Below are positions 52,190-59,294 of a stretch of DNA of 64,000 bases, piece after piece. The stretch is from RGIG3077 sp045541475 (GTDB lineage Bacteria; Bacillota; Clostridia; Oscillospirales; Ruminococcaceae): contig JAZQJI010000025.1 of NCBI GenBank assembly GCA_045541475.1, positions 86,624 through 150,623 of the forward strand, written 5' to 3'. The position numbers and the translations under genes are program-made. The notes under the pieces are model-generated. The model ran no database searches. It was not told the DNA's origin and saw nothing but the letters and a program-made list of their open reading frames with translations. Every line of letters starts with the position of its first letter. Within the stretch, counting starts at the first letter, position 1.

Positions 52190-54406
52190 TTAATTAACAA
52201 CAACTTTTTTCAAACCAACAAGACCTTTATCAAGCTGAGTTGAAGTACCTGATGCATCATACGACACATAATTAAAGAGAATGATTTCAAGACTGGAACA
52301 GTTATCAGGTACGGTAAAGGTTACGTGTGCCTCACCGTTTTCATCAAATTTATGCAAACCTAATGCAGTATCAGAATTGTTAAACCACATTCCGGCATTG
52401 CCCGTATTGGGATTAATCGCAACAGAATCCCAATATCCGTAACCAAGATTCAATCCGTTTCCGCTATCTCCTGTGAAAACGCAGGTTATTGTTTTACCGC
52501 TCATTCCATTCTTTATACGCCATTGTCCTGTTTTTGTCGCCCAAAAGGCTGCAATTTCTTCAGTTTCGACAGGTGTATTCCAGCGGATAAGCTGTCTGTT
52601 GAGAGCAACAAGGTCACTTGCGTTAACAAGCCCGTCGGTAATCATATCGGACTCATCAAAAGATATTGCGGCATCGGGTGTTCTGAGAAGATAATTTTTA
52701 AGTTCCTGAACATCCGCTGTGTCAATGGATATATCTGAATTTACATCACCTATCATGTTATATTCATCAGCAACAATTTCAATATTAACAACCGACAATG
52801 CAGGTATTTCAAGCGAAAAACTGTTATTCTGAATATTATCAACCGTCTGCAAAAGCTTAATTTCGCAAGTATCACCCGAAATGCAGTATACCTTAGCCGA
52901 GCTATACATAGCAGAAGAATCAATGCTGATTACAGTGTTTTGTGATTCGGTAAGATTTTTATTGGTTACAACAAGATTTAGTTTTGATTCGTCAGTTCCT
53001 TGGATAGCGGCGTATGCAGTTGATTTTTCAATGTCTGACGTTGATGCGCCTACAAGTGTATTACCAAAACATGATCCGTTACCATCATAATTTGTATACA
53101 GGTCAATAGCGGCAAGCTGATATTCAAAGCTTGAACTTATTGCCCAAAGATTTGCGCAATACACATCGTTTTGAGCAAAAACGCCCAAAGCATCAGCTGT
53201 TGTTACCGCACCTGAAATATGGTTTCCGCCACCGAAATTATATTCAGTAAGGGCAATTTTGGTGCCGGGATAATATGTATCAATGGATTTCTTAACATTA
53301 TTGAATATCGGCAGATGCGGCTGCTGGTAATCGCCTATCCAGCTGTTTTCAATATACATACTATCGTACAATGTACGTGGTGATTGAAGTCGTGCTTCGA
53401 TACAATCGGTATGGGTATAATCTTCACATTCGGTTACACGGCACTGACCTTTTGCTTCGGAATAATAATGCAAATCAATAACATCTATCAAACGTTTGCC
53501 GTATTCTTCTTCAGCTTTTTTCATTTCATCAAGATAATACGAAAGAAACCAATCATAATCAGCGGAATGTTCAGCCCAATCAGGTGCACTGTTAAACGAT
53601 TTATAGGCATTAAAACCGTAAAGTGCCAAACCGAAGATTTCTGCATTAGGGTCAACTGCCTTAATTGCAGAAGAATATTCAATTGATTTGGTGATAATTT
53701 CCTCGCAAGAAACTTTGTCGGGATGCATTCTTGCATGAGTGCTGCTCCACAGGCTTGGCTCGTTATCGAGATTGTAAGCTTGATATCCTGTTGCTGTGGT
53801 TGAATCACCAAGAGTTTCAACAAGATAATTCACATATTCATCCATATAAACATAGCCATCAGAAGTATTGGGAGTAAGAGAAAAATCAGAACCTTTTTTG
53901 GCTTTAACCTCAATCCAACGAGAAGAAGGGGCTATCTCTTCTTCAGTAACCTCACCGTCATCGTCGGCACAAACATAACCAGCCATTTGTATTGTTGTTA
54001 TTTTGTACGGCACATTCTTTTCGGCAGCTTCCTGCGCAAAACCAATGGCAGGAGCACCGGGAACGTTAAGCAAATCCGAATTATAATCAATCAGGTACTG
54101 ATCAGAATAATGATAATAATCAGCACCTGCATTGGAATAGTTATTTTCCCAATTATATCCCGAAAACCTATTGCCGCCTTGACGAGCCGAGAACGCAGTT
54201 GCGTCATATAAATATTCTTCCTCTCGAAATTGGCTGTTTACACCATAAATGTACGGGCTTATAGATTTGCGATAGCCATTAAGATCAACAGATATTTCAA
54301 TATCATAATCATCAGCCGCGTAGATATCCTTTTCAGGTATCACAGACATCAAACAAGATGCAAACATTAAAGTTGCTAGTGTTGCAGAAAAAGCTTTTTT
54401 ATTCAT
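52190..54406 (-). CDS. GH44 endoglucanase/xyloglucanase with dockerin and C-terminal carbohydrate-binding module
   Basis: This 738-residue secreted enzyme starts MNKKAFSATLATLMFASCLM (signal peptide). The GH44 domain covers about residues 35-540: NRFSGYNWENNYSNAG, the acid/base block YNLDNEPSLWSSTHARMHP near 208 and the nucleophile block IALTEYNFGGGNH near 388. A type I dockerin (GDVNSDISIDTADVQ and ITDGLVNASDLVAL, 553-607) is internal. A C-terminal beta-sandwich (615-738; WRIKNGMSGKTITCVFTG) follows; its GH44-dockerin-CBM order matches the CBM76 arrangement known from R. flavefaciens. ATG 54406 follows GAGG; a TTG at 54424 is also in frame. Confidence 0.94.
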   Translation of the reverse strand: MNKKAFSATLATLMFASCLMSVIPEKDIYAADDYDIEISVDLNGYRKSISPYIYGVNSQFREEEYLYDATAFSARQGGNRFSGYNWENNYSNAGADYYHYSDQYLIDYNSDLLNVPGAPAIGFAQEAAEKNVPYKITTIQMAGYVCADDDGEVTEEEIAPSSRWIEVKAKKGSDFSLTPNTSDGYVYMDEYVNYLVETLGDSTTATGYQAYNLDNEPSLWSSTHARMHPDKVSCEEIITKSIEYSSAIKAVDPNAEIFGLALYGFNAYKSFNSAPDWAEHSADYDWFLSYYLDEMKKAEEEYGKRLIDVIDLHYYSEAKGQCRVTECEDYTHTDCIEARLQSPRTLYDSMYIENSWIGDYQQPHLPIFNNVKKSIDTYYPGTKIALTEYNFGGGNHISGAVTTADALGVFAQNDVYCANLWAISSSFEYQLAAIDLYTNYDGNGSCFGNTLVGASTSDIEKSTAYAAIQGTDESKLNLVVTNKNLTESQNTVISIDSSAMYSSAKVYCISGDTCEIKLLQTVDNIQNNSFSLEIPALSVVNIEIVADEYNMIGDVNSDISIDTADVQELKNYLLRTPDAAISFDESDMITDGLVNASDLVALNRQLIRWNTPVETEEIAAFWATKTGQWRIKNGMSGKTITCVFTGDSGNGLNLGYGYWDSVAINPNTGNAGMWFNNSDTALGLHKFDENGEAHVTFTVPDNCSSLEIILFNYVSYDASGTSTQLDKGLVGLKKVVVN

Positions 54407-54463
54407 AACACGCCTCTTTTTCAAATAAATCCGACATTATATCGTTGTATAATATTACTAATA

Positions 54464-54492
54464 ATTATACATGATAGTTGAATATTTGTCAA
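54464..54492 (-). promoter_or_regulatory. Perfect consensus promoter of the GH44-GH9 operon
   Basis: Minus-strand TTGACA and TATAAT are both exact, separated by 17 bases, about 58 bases before the GH44 start codon. Confidence 0.88.
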
Positions 54493-54573
54493 CAATATAA
54501 TATTGCAAAGAAAGTAATGCAAGACCGAAAGAATAGTTAATTTGTTTATTTTGAGTATATATAATTCAGAAAA

Positions 54574-54597
54574 GCCGCACTCGATTGTGAGTGCGGC
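54574..54597 (-). terminator. Terminator of the cytidine deaminase-like gene
   Basis: GCCGCACTC / GAGTGCGGC form a 9-bp stem with a 6-base loop, followed on the minus strand by TTTTC. It sits just beyond the shared 3' core at 54611-54630, the same layout as the cassette repeats further right. Confidence 0.85.
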
Positions 54598-54610
54598 CGG
54601 TATATATAAA

Positions 54611-54630
54611 CTGTTTGATAAATTGAGATT
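54611..54630 (-). repeat. 3' cassette core, copy 1
   Basis: The plus-strand sequence CTGTTTGATAAATTGAGATT matches the 3' cores at 57288, 58680 and 59273 and ends exactly at the stop codon of the deaminase gene. Confidence 0.75.
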
Positions 54631-55025
54631 TATTTAATCCACCATTCTGGTGTAATCTCACCAAGTTTTACGGTGCGACCTGTTGAATAATCAAGCATAA
54701 TTTCTATGTCATGATAAGTTCCCGCCATGATTTGTACCATTAGTTCACGGCAGGCGCCACAAGGAGCACCATTTGAGCCATCAGGCAGAATACAAAGAAC
54801 TTTGTCTATCTCTTGCTCGCCGTTAGTAATCATATTAAAAATAGCATTTCTTTCTGCACAAATACCAAGTGTAGAACAAGTATCTATGCATACACCCGTG
54901 TATATCTTTCCAGATTTTGAACAGACCGCAGCGGATACTTCTCCACAGGTGACATATTCCGAAATCCTTCGCTCGTTCAATACGTCTTTTGCAGCTTCAT
55001 ACATTTCATTCCAAATTTTTTCCAT
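54630..55025 (-). CDS. Cytidine deaminase-like protein
   Basis: This 131-residue zinc deaminase has the catalytic CAERNAIF (ligand Cys and proton-shuttle Glu) near residue 57 and PCGACREL near residue 92, the two zinc blocks of cytidine deaminases. KIYTGVCIDTCSTLGI occupies the substrate loop. The family includes cytidine deaminase and blasticidin-S deaminase; which substrate is used cannot be told here. It lies between a shared 5' element (55033) and a shared 3' core (54611) and so is the leftmost cassette-type gene. Confidence 0.88.
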   Translation of the reverse strand: MEKIWNEMYEAAKDVLNERRISEYVTCGEVSAAVCSKSGKIYTGVCIDTCSTLGICAERNAIFNMITNGEQEIDKVLCILPDGSNGAPCGACRELMVQIMAGTYHDIEIMLDYSTGRTVKLGEITPEWWIK

Positions 55026-55032
55026 AGGTAAT

Positions 55033-55070
55033 CACCTCGTCAAATTCTTGATTTTAATCTCATTATACCA
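55033..55070 (-). repeat. 5' cassette element upstream of the deaminase gene
   Basis: On the minus strand, GAATTTGACGAGGTG (55047-55033) supplies the ribosome binding site, and TATAAT (55067-55062) inside TTGTGGTATAATG supplies the promoter. The same core occurs at 58568-58582 and 60235-60249, and the same -10 context before four other genes of the array. Confidence 0.75.
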
Positions 55071-55184
55071 CAAAATTGCGTATTCTTCAACTATACAGAT
55101 ATACATATCACAAGCAAGTTGAAGTTGAAATGTTTTATAAAAGTAAGATTTAAAACAATCTACGAAGACGGGCTATTTGTTTTA

Positions 55185-55213
55185 TTGAATTTCACGCAAA
55201 TATTTGTTATAAT
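55185..55213 (+). promoter_or_regulatory. Promoter of the DUF4298 gene
   Basis: TTGAAT and TATAAT are separated by 17 bases, followed by AAGGAG and the ATG at 55235. Confidence 0.7.
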
Positions 55214-55234
55214 TAAAATAAGGAGTGAAAAAAC

Positions 55235-55519
55235 ATGATACAGAAAAACGAAACGATTATTGAAAGAATAAAAATAATGGAGCTATATTTTGATACAATT
55301 TACCGTGCTGTGTGCGAAAGTTTGGACATACGCAACATACCACCACTGCAAGCAATGCTAAATGAATTGGCCGCTTATTATGACAATGGTCTGTGGCTTT
55401 TGGACTATCAGGCCGATGAGCGCGGCGAGCTTCCTTCAGAACTGAAGCGCGGTGTACTGTCAGAAGATGGTTTATATAATCTGCTGTCAGATATTCTCAA
55501 CGATAATTATGCAATTTAA
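55235..55519 (+). CDS. DUF4298 family protein
   Basis: This 94-residue, all-helical cytoplasmic protein has the family's conserved pieces: RIKIMELYFDTIYRAV at the start, AYYDNGLWLLDYQADERGELP in the middle and LKRGVLSEDGLYNLLSDI at the end. Function is unknown for the whole family. It is the only plus-strand gene of the array besides a short overlapping frame, and it has its own promoter rather than the shared leader. Confidence 0.85.
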   Translation: MIQKNETIIERIKIMELYFDTIYRAVCESLDIRNIPPLQAMLNELAAYYDNGLWLLDYQADERGELPSELKRGVLSEDGLYNLLSDILNDNYAI

Positions 55520-55697
55520 ACGCGACGGTATATCCTGTGGTGTAGGCGAACCAGGGCAGACTGAAATCCCGTATTTTGAGAATGAGGACGCCTTAAAGCA
55601 CCTTCCCCTGCTCCGTTTCCTCGGTGACGACAAGCTGACAGAGGTGTATGTGGTTGGGAAGGCGACGTTGAGAAGGATATGGAAGATTAACTCATAA
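55509..55697 (+). pseudogene. Short open frame overlapping the DUF4298 gene, probably a gene remnant
   Basis: ATG 55509 opens 62 codons (GISCGVGEPGQTEIPYFENE, then LPLLRFLGDDKLTEVYVVGK). The composition of the frame is protein-like and richer in GC than its surroundings. It has no clear ribosome binding site and overlaps the preceding gene by 11 bases. I do not recognise it; it may be the tail of a gene joined here during cassette turnover. Confidence 0.3.
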
Positions 55698-55717
55698 TAC
55701 TGTGCTGGACATAAAAT

Positions 55718-55745
55718 CACCCTCGCCGATTGATTGGTGAGGGTG
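55718..55745. terminator. Hairpin after the DUF4298 unit
   Basis: CACCCTCGCC / GGTGAGGGTG form a 10-bp stem. The same arms recur at 56274-56297. There is no strong T-run on the plus strand. Confidence 0.5.
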
Positions 55746-55765
55746 GGATGTGTATAGAATGGAAT

Positions 55766-56197
55766 TTAGTATTCATAGAATGAAAGCATTTTTTCTATTC
55801 GGTTCTTAGTTTCCTGCAACCCATTTAATTCAAGCACATCATCAATGTAACAAAGTGTGTGAAACGGTTCTTCAAATCTTTCCACAGCAGCAGGCAGAAG
55901 GTTATACAATTCGTAACATTTCGCCACAAACAACTCAATGTCTGTCACAAGGTAATTCTTATTTAAGCCACAAAACAATGTCTTTCCAAATAAATCTGCA
56001 TCAAATTGGCTTGTTTCATAGTCAAAATACCGTTTTAACCTTTCAAATGCAGATTTTGCATCAGTACAGCATTCCAAATCAAGCAACAAGTTATCCTTCG
56101 AACTATTTAAAAACAACTCATCAAGGTAATCACAATATTGTTTTTCGTCTGTAAGTCCAAGCATCCATAAGTAAACATACGCAAATAGTGCTTCCAT
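55766..56197 (-). CDS. Orphan helical protein, possibly immunity-like
   Basis: This 143-residue acidic, alpha-helical cytoplasmic protein starts MEALFAYVYLWMLGLTDEKQ and contains DYLDELFLNSSKDNLLLDLE and AVERFEEPFHTLCYIDDVLE. No enzyme motif is visible and I do not recognise the family; small acidic helical proteins of this kind are often immunity proteins, but that is a guess. ATG 56197 was preferred over the upstream in-frame start because GGAG lies nine bases before it. A shared-type leader (CATTATACCACAAA on the plus strand) lies upstream. Confidence 0.6.
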   Translation of the reverse strand: MEALFAYVYLWMLGLTDEKQYCDYLDELFLNSSKDNLLLDLECCTDAKSAFERLKRYFDYETSQFDADLFGKTLFCGLNKNYLVTDIELFVAKCYELYNLLPAAVERFEEPFHTLCYIDDVLELNGLQETKNRIEKMLSFYEY

Positions 56198-56217
56198 AGA
56201 ATATATCTCCAACTTAT

Positions 56218-56320
56218 TATTTATCGGTCTGTCTGACCTATCACATTATACCACAAACCCGTAGCTATGACAACACCCTCGCCGATTGGTGAGGGTGGTT
56301 TTGTGTTGATGAATTTTTGG
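56218..56320 (-). repeat. Divergent cassette intergenic unit (promoter plus terminator)
   Basis: On the plus strand CGGTCTGTCTGACC and CATTATACCACAAA match the leader and -10 context of the 109-bp repeats. The terminator stem here is different: CACCCTCGCC / GGTGAGGGTG at 56274-56297, the same arms as at 55718. Confidence 0.65.
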
Positions 56321-57181
56321 TTATGCTCTCTTGGATTTTATCAGCTCGCCAATCATTGCCCCACCAATAATACATACAGCACCAACAACCTGAACAATGG
56401 TCATTTTTTCACCAAGTAACAGGGCTGCAAAAACTACTGCCGACAATGGTTCCAGATAACCACATACTGCTACCGTTTGCACAGGGAGTTTTGCAAGGGG
56501 CGAAAAATACAGATAACAACCGATACCAGTATTCAAAATACCAAGTATCAGAATCCAACCCCAGGAGTTTGCAGGTACACTAATAATTAAGCCTTGCTTA
56601 ATTCCCGTAAATATCGCAACTGTAAGGAAACTTACCACAAGCTGTATAACAGAGTTTTCCATTCCACTGATGTTTTCAGATTGCTTGTTGAGAGTTACCA
56701 TAAAGAAATACATCACAGCCGACATTGCACCACAAAACAATCCCCAGGTATTGTTGCTGCCGACAGTATTACCGTTTACCAGAAAAATTCCGACAAGGAC
56801 AGTTGCAAAGCCTAATAGTTTAGGGGCAGTAAGTTTTTCCCGGAATATAACCGGCGATAATATCATAACAATTACAGGTCCACAATAGTAGAGGAGCGAC
56901 GATAGACTCACACCTATTTGCTGGTATGCTTCATATAAAAACATCCAGCTTGTTCCCATTGCAACACCGGACAAAACAATAAAGACGGTATCCTTTTTAT
57001 TTTCTTTTATATGGAACTTACCTTTACTAAGTAAGAATAAAACAATCAAGAGGATACTGCCGATTAGTGTTCGCAGAAACACTATTTCGTAACTGTTAAG
57101 TGGTATATGACTTGCAACTATTCCGTTAAGACCAAACAGCAATAATGCTGATATGTATTTAATAAATGCTTTACTATCCAT
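56321..57181 (-). CDS. EamA-family transporter
   Basis: This 286-residue membrane protein has ten hydrophobic segments in two EamA halves (YISALLLFGLNGIVASHIPL at the start; GLFCGAMSAVMYFFMVTLNK near residue 147). GYLEPLSAVVFAALLLGEKM near the C terminus is typical. The longest frame reaches back through the terminator and promoter repeat, so I start at ATG 57181, nine bases after GAAAGAG. It is unrelated in detail to the EamA gene at 30883. The exported compound is unknown. Confidence 0.88.
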   Translation of the reverse strand: MDSKAFIKYISALLLFGLNGIVASHIPLNSYEIVFLRTLIGSILLIVLFLLSKGKFHIKENKKDTVFIVLSGVAMGTSWMFLYEAYQQIGVSLSSLLYYCGPVIVMILSPVIFREKLTAPKLLGFATVLVGIFLVNGNTVGSNNTWGLFCGAMSAVMYFFMVTLNKQSENISGMENSVIQLVVSFLTVAIFTGIKQGLIISVPANSWGWILILGILNTGIGCYLYFSPLAKLPVQTVAVCGYLEPLSAVVFAALLLGEKMTIVQVVGAVCIIGGAMIGELIKSKRA

Positions 57182-57205
57182 TGGGTACATCTCTTTCAGA
57201 TTCTT

Positions 57206-57307
57206 ATTTTCCAAGCTTATTATACTACAAATCCACACAAAAATCAAACTCCCCGTTCTGAGCAGAATGGGGAGTTTAGTGTGTAAGCTGTTCGACAAAT
57301 TGGAATT
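57206..57307 (-). repeat. Cassette intergenic repeat, copy R1
   Basis: In minus-strand order: 3' core (57307-57288), terminator stem CAGAATGGGGAGTTT-type arms (57246-57277), then TATAAT (57224-57219) and leader of the EamA gene. It shares almost all bases with R2 and R3 from the -10 box to the 3' core. Confidence 0.85.
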
Positions 57308-57318
57308 TGAAAGAATTA

Positions 57319-57687
57319 TTATTTATTTTTCAGTTCGCGGTTGTCCTTTTCGGATTCAAAAATTTTAGCAACTGCATCGGTAAGCTCATCCGTCCAGACC
57401 TTTCCGCTTTTTACGACGTTTGCCCAAGGGCAGAGTTTTTTATAGTCATCATCGAAAACAATGGTGTAAGGAGGTCCGCAGCGGTCATCAACAGCCATGT
57501 ACATGCGTCTGCCTTGGTACATAAGGTCTCCCGCTTCACTTTCTTTCATTTTTTTGTCAAGACGGTCGAATATTTCTTTTGTTATTTCATACAGACGATA
57601 ATCCTGAAAGCCACCACATTCTCCGAAATATCTTCCGCTATTTTCATCAAAACAAGCTTTCCAGCCGGACCCGTTTTTAAAAAGCAT
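57319..57687 (-). CDS. Orphan 122-residue cytoplasmic protein
   Basis: This small protein has no signal peptide or membrane segment. It starts MLFKNGSGWKACFDENSGRY and carries GRRMYMAVDDRCGPPYTIVF and DELTDAVAKIF near the end. I do not recognise the family. GGGGAGG precedes the ATG. It follows the alpha/beta hydrolase gene by 41 bases, with no terminator or promoter between them, only a hybrid-looking core at 57710-57729. The two are therefore probably co-transcribed. Confidence 0.7.
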   Translation of the reverse strand: MLFKNGSGWKACFDENSGRYFGECGGFQDYRLYEITKEIFDRLDKKMKESEAGDLMYQGRRMYMAVDDRCGPPYTIVFDDDYKKLCPWANVVKSGKVWTDELTDAVAKIFESEKDNRELKNK

Positions 57688-57709
57688 GATATAAACCTCC
57701 CCGCTTAAT

Positions 57710-57729
57710 CTGTTCGCTAAATTCTTATT
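57710..57729 (-). repeat. Hybrid cassette core between two genes
   Basis: The plus-strand sequence CTGTTCGCTAAATTCTTATT begins like the 3' core (CTGTTCG..AAATT) and ends like the 5' leader (AAATTCTTATTT). It joins two genes directly without the promoter-terminator block. Confidence 0.55.
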
Positions 57730-58559
57730 TATCTCTCTAATGAATTCACAAATCTGACTATTTCCTCACACATTTCATTGCTTTTATAATGGTGAATATA
57801 ATGTCCGCAGTCATAACTAATCATCTGGGCATTTTGAATTGTTGCAAACTCTTTCTGTGCCGCAGACCAATATCCCTGTGTTTGTTTCCCATTTGACAAA
57901 AACAGTAAGATTGGGCATTTTACATATCCCGTATTTTCTACAATACTTACATTGCTTAAGATTTCTTTAGATTCGTTGATACAGCAGATATTAAAAGCAT
58001 TTCTCTTCCTCAGAAGTTTGTGTTGCTCAATTTCGAATTTAGTCAAGCAACGATTGTTTAACGGACATAACAATCCCTGCAGTTTATATTTTGTTGCAAA
58101 CTTCATCAACCTTATCTTCTTTTCGACCTTTTCGTCAGTCCATGCGCTATAAGTCAAAGGTGTACACATATCATTTCCGATTATCGCCACCACATCATCG
58201 GGATATATCTGCACCCATCTTAATGCTTCTATTCCAGACATAGAGTGTGGGAATAAAATATATGGTCCATTTTCACTAACAGCTTCCAAAGCCTTCTTTT
58301 GTGTTGAAACAATTGTATCTATATCAGCGGGAGAATCAAAGATGTCCGAATATCCGTATCCGAACTTTTCTATTACAATTACTCTGAAGCTATTTGACAA
58401 CTTTTGATAAAGTATTTTGAAATCATAGACAGGAGCAACTGTCCCAGAACCTGACATAAGCACAATCTTCGGGTTGTCTATATTTCCCAATCGATATATA
58501 TGAATGTTATGTCCGTCTACATTCACAAGTTCACCGTTGCATTTCAACGTTTTATTCAT
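57729..58559 (-). CDS. Alpha/beta hydrolase
   Basis: This 276-residue cytoplasmic alpha/beta-fold hydrolase has a nucleophile elbow that reads FPHSMSGIEAL near residue 99 (Ser in HSMSG) and a catalytic His in YDCGHYIHHY near residue 255. The oxyanion region is LMSGSGTVAPVYDF near residue 34. The substrate is unknown; the family includes esterases, lipases and lactonases. AGGTGAT in the shared 5' core serves as ribosome binding site for ATG 58559. Confidence 0.88.
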   Translation of the reverse strand: MNKTLKCNGELVNVDGHNIHIYRLGNIDNPKIVLMSGSGTVAPVYDFKILYQKLSNSFRVIVIEKFGYGYSDIFDSPADIDTIVSTQKKALEAVSENGPYILFPHSMSGIEALRWVQIYPDDVVAIIGNDMCTPLTYSAWTDEKVEKKIRLMKFATKYKLQGLLCPLNNRCLTKFEIEQHKLLRKRNAFNICCINESKEILSNVSIVENTGYVKCPILLFLSNGKQTQGYWSAAQKEFATIQNAQMISYDCGHYIHHYKSNEMCEEIVRFVNSLER

Positions 58560-58567
58560 AATAATAT

Positions 58568-58582
58568 CACCTAGTCAAATTC
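58568..58582 (-). repeat. 5' cassette core upstream of the first alpha/beta hydrolase
   Basis: The minus strand reads GAATTTGACTAGGTG, one base different from the copies at 55033 and 60235, and provides the Shine-Dalgarno of the downstream gene. Confidence 0.75.
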
Positions 58583-58699
58583 TAATTTTTCGGTCTGTCC
58601 GATTTTCTTTATTATACTACAAACTAACACAAAAAGCAAACTCCCCGTTCTGAGCAGAATGGGGAGTTTAGTGTGTAAACTGTTTGATAAATTGGAATT
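58583..58699 (-). repeat. Cassette intergenic repeat, copy R2
   Basis: From the plus-strand CGG at 58591 to 58699 it is 109 bases and aligns without gaps to R3 (59184-59292), with four differences. It contains the leader, TATAAT (minus, 58616-58611), a 32-base terminator hairpin (58638-58669) and the 3' core (58680-58699). Confidence 0.9.
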
Positions 58700-58710
58700 C
58701 ATCAATCATA

Positions 58711-58826
58711 CAAACTGAAAGTTTGCGTGTAGCAGTAAAAGTTAGCTTACGAGTCTGTCGGCATGGCGATACACCTACCAGCCGAAAGTTTCATAAGACT
58801 CTGGCTCCCCCCATCTTATGTAAAAA
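58711..58826 (-). other. Structured insert in the 3' region of the 58827 gene
   Basis: In other units the 3' core lies close to the stop codon; here about 127 bases intervene. They contain several stems: CAAACT/AGTTTG (58711-58725), GAGTCT/AGACTC (58751-58756 with 58796-58801), TCGGC/GCCGA (58758-58762 with 58781-58785), and CATAAGA/TCTTATG (58792-58798 with 58814-58820), the last exclusive with the second. It may be a non-coding RNA or the end of a lost IS200/IS605-type element; neither is shown. Confidence 0.4.
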
Positions 58827-59141
58827 TTATAGCTGAAACAAGTTTTTCAACCCTATACCGAGGATAAAGCCGACTATTAAAAACGCAACATGTAGAAACG
58901 GTAATAAAAACACCGTATACCACTTGGCAAATTGGGGTTTCTCCTCCTCTTCTTTATCTGTATATTTAATCAAAGAATATATGAACAATATAAACCACAA
59001 AGGAAAAGAGGCATAAAATGCACTTGCGCAAGAATACACGGGAAAAACAACAACATTAAAAATATCAATAAGCGCACTTACTATTGCTATAAGTGCAAGT
59101 CCAACCAGTAAAATCAAATCCAATTTATGTATTTTTTTCAT
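58827..59141 (-). CDS. Small membrane protein
   Basis: This 104-residue protein has three or four hydrophobic segments (LILLVGLALIAIVSALIDIF, CASAFYASFPLWFILFIYSL and LLPFLHVAFLIVGFILGIGL) and a charged loop KYTDKEEEEKPQFAKWY. The family is not recognised. TAAGGAGG precedes ATG 59141. It is transcribed from the promoter inside repeat R3. Confidence 0.75.
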   Translation of the reverse strand: MKKIHKLDLILLVGLALIAIVSALIDIFNVVVFPVYSCASAFYASFPLWFILFIYSLIKYTDKEEEEKPQFAKWYTVFLLPFLHVAFLIVGFILGIGLKNLFQL

Positions 59142-59175
59142 TGATTAAATTCCTCCTTATCTCTCCGACATATTC

Positions 59176-59292
59176 TTATTTTTCGGTCTGTCCGACTTTC
59201 TTTATTATACTACAAACTAACACAAAAAGCAAACTCCCCATTCTGAGCAGAATGGGGAGTTTAGTGTGTAAACTGTTCGACAAATTGGAATT
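59176..59292 (-). repeat. Cassette intergenic repeat, copy R3
   Basis: It has the same order as R2: 3' core (59292-59273, three bases from the hydrolase stop codon), terminator hairpin (59231-59262), TATAAT (minus, 59209-59204) and the leader CGGACAGACCG-type sequence before the membrane-protein gene. It is 96% identical to R2 over 109 bases. Confidence 0.9.
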
Positions 59293-59294
59293 GG

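Noticed and set aside
57206..57307. N-terminal extension of the EamA protein, and similar short frames over the other repeat copies
   Set aside because: These frames only translate the terminator and promoter repeat; the same SLHTKLPILLR phrase appears from each copy because the DNA is duplicated.
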